This document shows positions 1 to 7,100 of a stretch of 10,300 bases of DNA, one piece after another (the first letter of the stretch is position 1; the number at the start of each line of letters is the position of its first letter). The stretch comes from Chitinophagales bacterium (GTDB lineage: Bacteria; Bacteroidota; Bacteroidia; Chitinophagales; Saprospiraceae). Made by a program: the position numbers and the translations under genes. Location: assembly GCA_013297575.1 (NCBI GenBank), contig JAAFHO010000141.1:1-10300 (forward strand). The letters run 5' to 3'. The notes below the pieces were generated by a model. That model was not told the origin of the DNA. It saw only the letters and a program-made list of their open reading frames with translations, and made no database searches.

Positions 1-616
1 GGATCAATTGCATCAAGCAGGTAGTTTACCGGAAATTCCGGTGTATATTGACAGCCCTTTATCGGTGAATGCCACGGAAATATTTATCAAGCACCCCGAA
101 TGTTTTGACGCGGAATTGCACGAGTATATGTTGACCGATGAGAATCCTTTTGGCTTCAATAGCCTCATTTATATCCGCGATGTAGAAGAGAGTAAAGCAC
201 TCAACCAAAGACCAGAACCTTGCATTATCATCGCGTCTTCGGGTATGCTGAATGCCGGTCGGGTAAAACACCATTTGGCCAATAATATAGAAGACCCTTG
301 CTGCACTTTTTTGATGGTAGGCTATTGCTCGCCGGGTACTTTGGGTGCTGAATTGCGCGATGGGGCAAAATCTATCCATGTTTTTAACCAAGAAAAACAA
401 GTGTTGGCTAGTGTAGAAATTATGGATGGTTTTTCGGCACATGGCGACCAGTCAGAAATGTTTCAAGTAATTAAAAATCAAATAGATACAGCCAAAAAAG
501 TATGGTTGGTACACGGCACAGCCGAACGCCAAGAGCCATGGAAAGCGTTCTTGCTGGACAAAGGTTTTAAAGATGTCTGCATCCCGGCTTTGGGGGATGA
601 AGAAATATTGGGTTGA
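1..616 (+). CDS. beta-CASP metallo-beta-lactamase-fold hydrolase, C-terminal part
   Basis: This is the 3' end of a gene running in from the left edge. The first full codon is at position 2, and 204 residues remain before the TGA. The family comprises zinc-dependent nucleases related to CPSF-73 and RNase J, acting mostly on RNA in the cytoplasm. Counting from the first full codon, the sequence shows a beta-CASP segment with YIDSPLS and ATEIF (about 15-27), SSGMLNAGRVKHH (79-91), motif B GFSAHGD with His147, and motif C LVHG with His171, which supplies a metal-ligand histidine in this family. The catalytic HxHxDH motif would lie upstream of the window and is not seen. The TTG at 8 is an internal leucine codon and not a start. 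I infer an RNA exo- or endonuclease of the YSH1 type; the substrate is unknown. Confidence 0.88.
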   Translation, partial: DQLHQAGSLPEIPVYIDSPLSVNATEIFIKHPECFDAELHEYMLTDENPFGFNSLIYIRDVEESKALNQRPEPCIIIASSGMLNAGRVKHHLANNIEDPCCTFLMVGYCSPGTLGAELRDGAKSIHVFNQEKQVLASVEIMDGFSAHGDQSEMFQVIKNQIDTAKKVWLVHGTAERQEPWKAFLLDKGFKDVCIPALGDEEILG

Positions 617-622
617 TTGCTG

Positions 623-630
623 TACCTTTG
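623..630 (+). promoter_or_regulatory. candidate -7 promoter element TACCTTTG
   Basis: TACCTTTG matches the Bacteroidota -7 consensus TAnnTTTG exactly. It starts 7 bp after the stop codon of the upstream gene and directly abuts the long palindrome at 631. No convincing -33 TTG/TTTG lies at the usual 19-21 bp spacing, so the match is partial. If it is active, transcription would start near 636-638. The Nfu transcript would then begin with most of the palindrome as a leader of about 190 nt. Confidence 0.42.
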
Positions 631-787
631 GAACGACAAAATAATAATTTATCGCTTTTTGGGTAGATAACTTTTTACTCAGACAAGTATCTTTTTCTGC
701 AAATAGTGGGGCTATTTAACGAAAAAGATAGGCCGTATGAGAAGAAAGGAATCAGCCAAAAAGTGATAAATTATTGTTTTGTCGTTC
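631..787 (+). repeat. 157-bp long imperfect palindrome / potential RNA hairpin
   Basis: The arm 631-662 is the reverse complement of 756-787 over 32 bp with two exceptions, T642/G776 and G654/T764. Both are G-U pairs in plus-strand RNA and A-C mismatches in minus-strand RNA. The interior is also nested: 671-676 can pair with 743-748, 678-681 with 738-741, 688-697 perfectly with 721-730, and 701-706 perfectly with 712-717, leaving a 5-nt TGGGG loop. There is no meaningful open reading frame inside. It could be a structured leader or small RNA, a MITE-like element with terminal inverted repeats, or a terminator for the upstream gene. No convincing target-site duplication is visible; the flanks share only TTT. 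Confidence 0.8.
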
Positions 788-827
788 TTTAGTGCCAACA
801 AAATTAAAAAAAGAGTGTTTCATAAAC

Positions 828-1436
828 ATGGAAACTATAACTAAAAGTCCGGTCATGCTCTATACCGAGCAGACCCCTAACCCTGAGGCGTTGAAATACG
901 TTACCAATCGCCTCTTATATAAAGGTATTGCCGATTTCAAAGACGCGGATATTGCCGCTGAATGGAGTCCATTGGCCAATAGCCTACTCGCTTTGCCGTA
1001 TATCAAAAGCGTGTATTTTAACAATAATTACGTCACCATTATGAAGGAATTCAACTACGAATGGAGCGATATTATGTTAAAAATCAAAGAATTCCTGAAA
1101 ACCTATGTTGAACAGGATGGTGTTATCGTAAAAGATGGTTACGCTGAATTTGCTGCTCAAGAAGAAGCCGCCAGTGTTGCCGGCCAATTTACGGGCGAAG
1201 ATGGCGAAATTGCACGCAAAATCAAGGATTTGATCGATATGTATGTCAAACCTGCTGTTGAAAGCGATGGTGGTAACATCGAATTCAAATCGTATGATAA
1301 AGGTGTTGTACACGTTCAAATGCAGGGTTCTTGCAGCGGCTGTCCTTCATCTACGGTGACGTTGAAAACTGGTATCGAAGGTATGCTCAAGCGTATGGTA
1401 CCGGAAGTTACGGAGGTTGTGCAGGAAATGGCATAA
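828..1436 (+). CDS. Nfu/NifU-type iron-sulfur cluster scaffold/carrier protein
   Basis: This 202-residue protein has the two-domain Nfu architecture. An N-terminal Nfu_N-like domain (about 9-95) begins with YTEQTPNPEALKY. A C-terminal NifU-like domain (about 128-196) carries GSCSGCPSS, with Cys169 and Cys172 forming the CxxC that holds a bridging [4Fe-4S] cluster between two subunits. The family assembles or delivers Fe-S clusters to apoproteins in the cytoplasm. The start is the ATG at 828, followed by METITKSP. The frame is open upstream to a TTG at 774, but that codon lies inside the palindrome arm and the extra residues do not belong to the domain. The upstream sequence is A-rich with no clear Shine-Dalgarno, as is usual for this phylum. 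The flippase begins 3 bp after the stop, so the two are probably co-transcribed. Which apoproteins it serves cannot be told. Confidence 0.93.
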   Translation: METITKSPVMLYTEQTPNPEALKYVTNRLLYKGIADFKDADIAAEWSPLANSLLALPYIKSVYFNNNYVTIMKEFNYEWSDIMLKIKEFLKTYVEQDGVIVKDGYAEFAAQEEAASVAGQFTGEDGEIARKIKDLIDMYVKPAVESDGGNIEFKSYDKGVVHVQMQGSCSGCPSSTVTLKTGIEGMLKRMVPEVTEVVQEMA

Positions 1437-1439
1437 TCT

Positions 1440-2903
1440 ATGAGTTTGTTAAAGAAATTGGCTGGCGAAACTGCTTTGTACGGACTAAGCAGCATCATTG
1501 GCCGATTTATCAACTATTTAATATTAGTCCCTCTCTATACCCGCGTATTTGCACCTGGCGAATATGGCGTTGTTAGTCAATTATATGCCTACTCGGGCTT
1601 TCTCATGGTACTTTTTTCGTACCGGCTCGAGTCGGCATTTTTTCGTTTTGGCAATGAGCAAACGGATCGCCAAAATGTGTATTCCACCGCGATGTTATCG
1701 CTTATAGGCAGCACTACCCTACTGGTTGCGAGTATTCTATTATTTTCGGGTACCATTGCGGATTGGCTGCAATACGCGGCGCATCCAGAGTATATCCGTT
1801 ATTTTGCACTGATTATTGGGCTGGATTGTTTGTGTGAACTGCCTTTTGCAAAATTGCGATTGGAGCAGCGTCCGCGGCATTTTGTAGCGGCTCGGTTGCT
1901 CAATATTGGTGTAAATATTCTCTTTACTTTGTTTTGGTTGGTAGTTTGCCCTTGGGCGGCAACGCAGGGCTTTAGTTGGATAAATGCCGTGTGGTCGCCT
2001 CAAGTGGGCGTTGGTTATGTATTTTTGTCCAATTTGATCGCCAGCGCGGTAACAGTGCTGTTTCTTTTGCCTCAAATACGGCGCATTCAACTACATTTTG
2101 ATTGGGTACTATGGAAAAAAATGATCCGTTATGCGGCTCCGCTCATGATTGCCGGATTTGCAGGTATTGCCAATGAAATGCTCGATCGGGCTGTCATGCC
2201 GTATTTATTGACGGGTACTGACAAGGAAAATATGGCGACTTTGGGCATTTATAGTGCGACTTACAAACTGGCCATGATGATTACGTTATTCACCCAAGCC
2301 TACCGCTATGCAGCCGAGCCGTTTTTCTTTCGTACGGCTCAAAATGCAGATTCGTTAAAACTACAAGCCGATTCCACCAAATGGTTTACGATTATTGGGA
2401 CGGTAGGTATGCTGGGTATTCTGTTGTTTTTGGATATTATTAAGTGGTTTTTGGGCAGCAGATTCCAATCTGGCTTAGATGCTGTGCCTGTGCTGCTGTT
2501 GGCCAACTTGTTTTTGGGTCTTTTTTATAATTTTTCGGTATGGTACCGCTTGAAGGATCGTACCATGACAGGTGCTTGGATTTCTATTTTCGGGGCATTA
2601 CTCACCTTATTGTTGAATATTTGGTGGGTGCCATTGATGGGTTATATGGGTGCTGCTTGGGCTACCTTGGCTTGTTATATTTTTATGAGTGGTGCTACTT
2701 GGTGGACTGGGCGGGTGTTGCATCCTGTGCCTTACCCACTGGCTCGGATGGGGGCGTTTGTGGGGCTTGCATTGGTTTTGTATATGGTGAGCCTGTGGAT
2801 TAAACCATTATTACCGGGGACGGGGTTGCCGTTATTGGGCAATGGTGTTTTGATGGGGGGGTATTTGGGGGTGGTTTGGATGGAATATCGGCGGCGCGCG
2901 TAG
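1440..2903 (+). CDS. MOP-superfamily polysaccharide/lipid-linked oligosaccharide flippase
   Basis: This is a 487-residue integral membrane protein with about 14 hydrophobic segments, near residues 12-35, 42-62, 84-104, 118-136, 150-172, 190-212, 228-250, 265-290, 316-338, 348-366, 378-398, 402-420, 436-455 and 463-481. The N-terminal pattern, with an amphipathic start then VPLYTRVFAPGEYGVV, is typical of Wzx-like polysaccharide exporters of the MATE/MOP fold. Such proteins move undecaprenyl-linked glycans across the inner membrane, and the length is normal. No glycosyltransferase gene is adjacent, so the cargo is unknown. The ATG at 1440 lies 3 bp after the Nfu stop, which suggests translational coupling. 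The C-terminus (RRRA) and the TAG stop run into the palindrome at 2900, so the last residues may be reshaped by that repeat. The 3' 150 bp is unusually rich in G runs. Confidence 0.88.
   Translation: MSLLKKLAGETALYGLSSIIGRFINYLILVPLYTRVFAPGEYGVVSQLYAYSGFLMVLFSYRLESAFFRFGNEQTDRQNVYSTAMLSLIGSTTLLVASILLFSGTIADWLQYAAHPEYIRYFALIIGLDCLCELPFAKLRLEQRPRHFVAARLLNIGVNILFTLFWLVVCPWAATQGFSWINAVWSPQVGVGYVFLSNLIASAVTVLFLLPQIRRIQLHFDWVLWKKMIRYAAPLMIAGFAGIANEMLDRAVMPYLLTGTDKENMATLGIYSATYKLAMMITLFTQAYRYAAEPFFFRTAQNADSLKLQADSTKWFTIIGTVGMLGILLFLDIIKWFLGSRFQSGLDAVPVLLLANLFLGLFYNFSVWYRLKDRTMTGAWISIFGALLTLLLNIWWVPLMGYMGAAWATLACYIFMSGATWWTGRVLHPVPYPLARMGAFVGLALVLYMVSLWIKPLLPGTGLPLLGNGVLMGGYLGVVWMEYRRRA
2750..2871 (+). 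other. cluster of G-runs in the 3' end of the flippase gene
   Basis: Runs of G on the coding strand lie at 2750-2754 (5), 2762-2765 (4), 2816-2819 (4), 2822-2825 (4), 2837-2839 (3), 2855-2861 (7) and 2867-2871 (5). The rest of the window has few runs of this length. The cluster could allow G-quadruplex formation in the mRNA or coding strand, and the 7-G tract is a possible slippage site about 40 bp before the stop. It may equally be compositional, since glycine and GGG-containing codons are frequent in this membrane segment. Confidence 0.5.
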
Positions 2904-2928
2904 AGACGTTGCAATGCAACGTCTGTAC
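2900..2928. repeat. palindromic intergenic repeat with GTAGAGACG...CGTCTGTAC arms
   Basis: The 21-bp core at 2904-2924 consists of 10-bp perfect arms (AGACGTTGCA / TGCAACGTCT) around one central base. It extends by three more pairs to 2900-2928 past a single G/G mismatch. The GTAGAGACG...CGTCTCTAC type is, to my recollection, a dispersed palindrome found in many Bacteroidota and cyanobacterial intergenic regions. Here the right arm reads CTGTAC rather than CTCTAC. The TAG stop of the flippase (2901-2903) is part of the left arm. It lies between convergent genes and may help terminate both, but neither strand has a clear downstream U-tract. Confidence 0.8.
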
Positions 2929-2960
2929 ACGCAACGTCTGTACACGCAACGTCTGTACAA
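2916..2960. repeat. three tandem copies of a 15-bp unit
   Basis: The unit GCAACGTCTGTACAC occurs head-to-tail at 2916-2930, 2931-2945 and 2946-2960. The first two are identical and the third differs only in its last base (A for C). The first copy is the right arm of the adjacent palindrome, so the array looks like local expansion of that arm. The copy number could vary between strains. Confidence 0.93.
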
Positions 2961-2986
2961 TATACGATTTTAAATATACAAAATAA

Positions 2987-3532
2987 TCATAATTTTTCAG
3001 CACAAACCCCAGCCATCAATTCTAGTTTAGATCCACGTTTATAATGAACCAGCAAGTGATCCAGCATCTTTGGATCATCCACATGCAAGTTTTGCCCCAT
3101 AATAAAGGTATAATCACCCGATTTTGTAAAAACAGGTTGATTTTTGTCCACCTCATAAATATAAGGATCGGCCTTGAAGGATGCCGTATGAATATTCATC
3201 GTTCTCATGTTTGTAAAATGCTTGCTATCCACATAAGGCTTTAGGTCACCCAAGACACCATTGTCGGGGAAAACAATATAAAAGAAATGTCCATCAGGGT
3301 CAATAACACCCAAATATGGGTCATTCGGAGTAGAAAAATGCAATATAAGAGTATCTCCTTCGTAGAATAACGTGTGATCCACCGAGATTTTTGCGGCATT
3401 GGATTTGGTTAAAGTGTCGATCACTTCAACTTCTATTTTGTTAGCAGAAGCAGGAAGATCAATAGGTACAAACCTATTGTAAGTGCCACTAAAAAAACCA
3501 AAAAATAGGACGATATTGATAATGATTTTCAT
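2987..3532 (-). CDS. small secreted protein of unknown function
   Basis: This is a 181-residue protein. Its start, MKIIINIVLFFGFFSG, has one lysine and a hydrophobic stretch typical of a Sec signal peptide. The only cysteine is Cys177, so there is no lipobox. The body is hydrophilic and appears beta-rich, with segments such as FYEGDTLILHFSTPNDPYLG (about 56-75), DGHFFYIVFPD (80-90), KADPYIY (120-126) and SGDYTFIMGQNLHVDD (138-153). I recognise the pattern only loosely, as a kind of conserved Bacteroidota hypothetical exported protein; the GD-then-strand start recalls DUF4384-like sequences, without confidence. The ATG overlaps the stop of the upstream response regulator in an ATGA, implying translational coupling and a shared role in the same response. 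I give it no function. Confidence 0.8.
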   Translation of the reverse strand: MKIIINIVLFFGFFSGTYNRFVPIDLPASANKIEVEVIDTLTKSNAAKISVDHTLFYEGDTLILHFSTPNDPYLGVIDPDGHFFYIVFPDNGVLGDLKPYVDSKHFTNMRTMNIHTASFKADPYIYEVDKNQPVFTKSGDYTFIMGQNLHVDDPKMLDHLLVHYKRGSKLELMAGVCAEKL

Positions 3533-4011
3533 AATTGAGATTTAAGAAATAAGCGTGATTGCCCCGAAGATGTATCTTTCATATTAGGGCAGAAAAAGGA
3601 GGAAATAGCATCGGATGGATCGGAGCAGATTACCCTTCTTGTTCCTAATTTTAACCATTTTTTAGTTACTCCCAAAAGTATTTCCAACTGAAATGGTTTT
3701 ACAAGGTAATCATCGGCTCCCAATAACAAAGCATCGCGTTTATCACAAGATTCGCATAACGAAGTGCTAAAAACAAAAGGGATTTTATTGGTTTTGGAAC
3801 AGGATAATAGATGAAGCAGCACCTCATGACCATCCATTCCGTGCATCAATACATCACAAATAATTAAGTCTGGAATAAATCTTTCTGCCAATTCTATTCC
3901 CATTTTTCCACTTTTGGCTAAAAGTGTTGCATATCCTTGCAGTTCCAAAAATTCACTCAAATTATCGAGGATTTCGGTGTTATCTTCAATCAATAATATT
4001 GTTTTTTGCAT
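3529..4011 (-). CDS. stand-alone response regulator receiver protein with an unassigned C-terminal tail
   Basis: This is a 160-residue CheY-like protein. The receiver domain occupies about residues 3-122, with acidic pocket Glu9-Asp10, phospho-acceptor Asp53 (LIICDVLMHGMDG), Thr83 and Lys105 in DYLVKPF, so all active-site positions are present. The last 38 or so residues (from about 123) form a polar, serine-rich tail with no DNA-binding or enzymatic domain that I can recognise. It probably takes phosphate from a nearby Hpt domain or kinase and acts through protein contacts. A TAACTTTG element lies 22 bp upstream of the ATG, suggesting a promoter separate from that of the kinase genes. The downstream secreted-protein gene overlaps the stop by 4 bp. 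The partner kinase is an inference from proximity. Confidence 0.88.
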   Translation of the reverse strand: MQKTILLIEDNTEILDNLSEFLELQGYATLLAKSGKMGIELAERFIPDLIICDVLMHGMDGHEVLLHLLSCSKTNKIPFVFSTSLCESCDKRDALLLGADDYLVKPFQLEILLGVTKKWLKLGTRRVICSDPSDAISSFFCPNMKDTSSGQSRLFLKSQL

Positions 4012-4032
4012 CTTCTATGCTTTATTAGACTG

Positions 4033-4040
4033 CAAAGTTA
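4033..4040 (-). promoter_or_regulatory. candidate -7 promoter element TAACTTTG
   Basis: On the minus strand the sequence reads TAACTTTG, an exact match to the Bacteroidota -7 consensus TAnnTTTG. It ends 21-22 bp before the ATG of the 160-residue response regulator and lies downstream of a terminator-like hairpin. No clear -33 TTG is seen at the expected spacing. It would give a leader of about 15 nt. Confidence 0.48.
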
Positions 4041-4077
4041 GGCCGTATCCATAGACTGCCTCTTACACACTTTTGTG

Positions 4078-4104
4078 GAAAACTTACATGATTTACATAT
4101 AAGT
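4078..4104 (-). terminator. possible intrinsic terminator of the kinase operon
   Basis: Reading the minus strand, a 9-bp stem (4096-4104 with 4082-4090) and a 5-nt loop begin 9 bp after the TAG of the 1373-residue gene. They are followed by TTTTCC. The one mismatched pair (4087/4099) is a G-U pair in minus-strand RNA. The stem is AT-rich, so it may be weak. Confidence 0.4.
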
Positions 4105-4113
4105 ATTTGGCCA

Positions 4114-7100
4114 CTATTGTGTTTGTTTCATCATCTTTGCAGCAGCCTCTAATTCTTTGCAGGCTTGCAAACAAACATTTTCGAGTTGCAACACAATGTC
4201 TTCAATGCCGTCTTGTTGTTGTTGTTCGGAGCGGGCAAATTCAATCACTTTGTGGGCCATAATTTCAAAATCGGTGTGGATGCCTACAATATTGAAGGAA
4301 GGTAGCATTTTATGGACAGTAGCGTGTAAGGTATTCCAGTTTTTTTCTATAAAGCTCTGTTTCATCGTATGAATCAACGGGGGCGTTTGATCGAGATAAG
4401 CCGCAATTATCTCCAATATTGTACCAGAATTATTTTGGGTGCGCTGGCGCAAATAATTTAGGTTGGTATAAGATATTTGTTCAATTTCCAAGACTTCTGC
4501 TTTTGTCTCGCTCAATTTTGGGGTATTTTTTTGTACCAATGCAATAATTTTTTGGTATAACACCTTTTCATCAATTGGTTTTGCGACGTAATCATCCATA
4601 CCCACGGCAGAACTTTTTGCTAAATCAGCCGAAGTAACATCTGCGGTGAGCGCAATGATAGGGGTACGGGAGCGGAGTGTATTTCGGATGTATTCAGTGG
4701 CTTCAAAGCCATTCATTTCGGGCATTTGTAAGTCCATCAAAATGATGTCATAAGATTTTGTTTTTAAGCGTTCGATGGCTATTTTTCCGTTATCAACAAT
4801 GTCGCGGTCGAATCCAAAATCATCCAAAAGCGTTTTTATCAATAGTTGATTGAGCGGCATGTCTTCAACGACTAATACCTTAATGTGTTTAATGTCTTGA
4901 TCAAGTTCGATACCAACCGTTTCTAAGGCTGCTTTTTCATTTGTTTTTTTGAAATTCAGGATAAAAGAGAATGTAGATCCTTTATCTATGATGCTTTTGA
5001 CGTGAATACTACCGTTTTGTTGTTCGACTAATTGTTTCGCAATAGCCAATCCGAGTCCGGTACCGCCGTATTTCCTTGAAGTTTCGATGGATGCCTGTTG
5101 AAAATTATCAAAAATAGTATTGATATTATGGGCATCAATGCCGACACCGGTATCCTTTACCGAAATTTCAATTTTTGCTACTTCGTCGTTTTCTTCGAGT
5201 ACATGAGCGGAGACATTAATACTTCCTTGCATCGTAAATTTCACAGCATTGCTCAACAAATTGAGTACAATTTGATGTAGTCGGATCGGATCGCCGAGCA
5301 ATACTTCTGGAATCTTTGGGTCGTGTTCCAGCGTTAGCGTTATGTTTTTTTCTTGTGCTTTGGCATCAAACAAATGTATCATATTGGACAATGATGTGGC
5401 CATATTGAACGGTATTTGCTCAAAAGTCATTTTACCCGACTCCACTTTGGCCAAATCCAGTATGTCGTTGATGAGTACGATCAAGGCATCGCCGCTCATT
5501 TGGATCGCCGTTAGATACTCTTTTTGTTTTGCGGTAAGATCGGTTTTCAATACCACTTTTGTAAAGCCAATAATCGAGTTCATAGGGGTACGAATTTCGT
5601 GGCTCATATTAGCCAGAAACTGTTGCTTGGCTTTGGTGGCGTTTTCGGCAGCCTCTTTTTGCTCTTCTGCAATAAATGTTGCACGTTCTGCAAATACTTT
5701 TGCCTCAATGAGTTGAGTTGCTAGCATTTTTTGTTCCGTAATATCTTCAATGGCAAATAGAATTAATTGTTCCTTATTTGTTTTTTGAATAATAAACCGA
5801 GCATATAGGAGCAATGTTAATTCGCCAATGTTGGGAAACGTTTGGCTGAATTCAAATCTTTCAATACTCACTTTTGGGGATATGGTTTGGTGCAATGCCA
5901 GACGCAATTCGGGTAAATCCCATTGTTTATCTCCCAAATCAAATAGCGAGCGTCCTTCTGTTTCTTCTTTTTTTAAAAAGAATTTTTGATAAAACGAGTT
6001 ATTGGCTGATTTTACAATAAAATCCTTGTCCAAGATCAATATTGGCTTTTGAATGGTCGCAAAAATAGATTCGGAGTATTCCTCCGACTCTGTGAGTAGG
6101 TCATTGCGCACTTGGAACTCTTGGTTGGAAGACATGAGTTCTTCATTGGTTACTTCGAGTTCTTCTCTGGAGGTTTCTAGTTCTTCATTGAGGGTTTGGT
6201 ACTCTTCATTGGAAGAAACAATTTCTTCATGCGCCGATTGCAATTCCTCGAACGTAGTTTCCTGTAATTCGGTGATGGCTTTAATTTCGTTGCGGATGGT
6301 ATTCAATTCCGCTGTCAATTTTTTGATCTTTTGATCCTTTAAGGTCGTCTTAATCTGATTGGTGGTGCTGCTTGCCATCGGAGGATGGATGGGTTCGGTC
6401 AATTTAAATACCAGCAACAGCAAGGGTTCGTCCCAATCTATTTTAAGTGGTGATACCTCAAAAGACAAGATTTTCATCTTCGATTCGATATTGATTTCAA
6501 TGTCGGATTTATAGATAGTTGCCTTTGTTTTTAGTGCTTCCTGTATAGCGATGCGGAGTTCAAAAGCAAATTCAGTTTTGGCTAATTTTAATATATTCAG
6601 GCTGGCTTTGCCCGAAGGATATTCAAGGAACAAAGAGACAGCACCTCTGAACTGGAGGACTTCCATTTCTTTATTGATGACAGCACAGGCGGGCATATAA
6701 TTGGCGAGCAGCATAGCATCAATAGCGTTTTCGATGCCAATTGGATTGTGGTCTGCTGTTTTAATAACGGGGCTTATTTTTTTAATGGCCATAGTAGTGC
6801 GTGGCAAATGGGGCAGTAATTCAATAATGCGTTGCGTACCCACATTCTTTTTACGGAGGTAGATTTTATATTTTGGCTCGATTTGGGTAAAAAGCAGGGA
6901 TGCTGTACCGACAGATTCTGCTTTGCCCAGCATAAGAAAACCACCATCGCGGAGCGCGAAGTGGAGGGCGGAAAAGACTTTTTTCTGTGCTGCTGCATCG
7001 AAATAGATGAGTAAATTGCAGCAACTGACAAAATCCATACGAGAGAAAGGTGGATCTTGTAAAATATTATGCGGCGCGAAGATGCACATTTCCCGAATCT

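Noticed and set aside
8..10. TTG as start of the metallo-beta-lactamase-fold gene
   Set aside because: The frame is open to the window edge and the essential N-terminal metal motif must lie upstream, so this is an internal codon.
729..738. Shared 10-mer TAGGCCGTAT also at 4039-4048
   Set aside because: The match is short, in opposite contexts with no flanking similarity, and is likely chance.
631..787. Integron attC site
   Set aside because: The palindrome lacks the GTTRRRY/RYYYAAC core boxes and no integrase is nearby.
774..827. Upstream extension of the Nfu gene from the TTG at 774
   Set aside because: It starts inside the palindrome arm, and the added 18 residues do not match the domain start. 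The ATG at 828 fits the family.
1077..1319. Minus-strand open frame within the Nfu gene
   Set aside because: It is antisense to conserved domain sequence and has no motif or start signal.
2900..2960. Small CRISPR array
   Set aside because: The 15-bp units are directly adjacent with no spacers.
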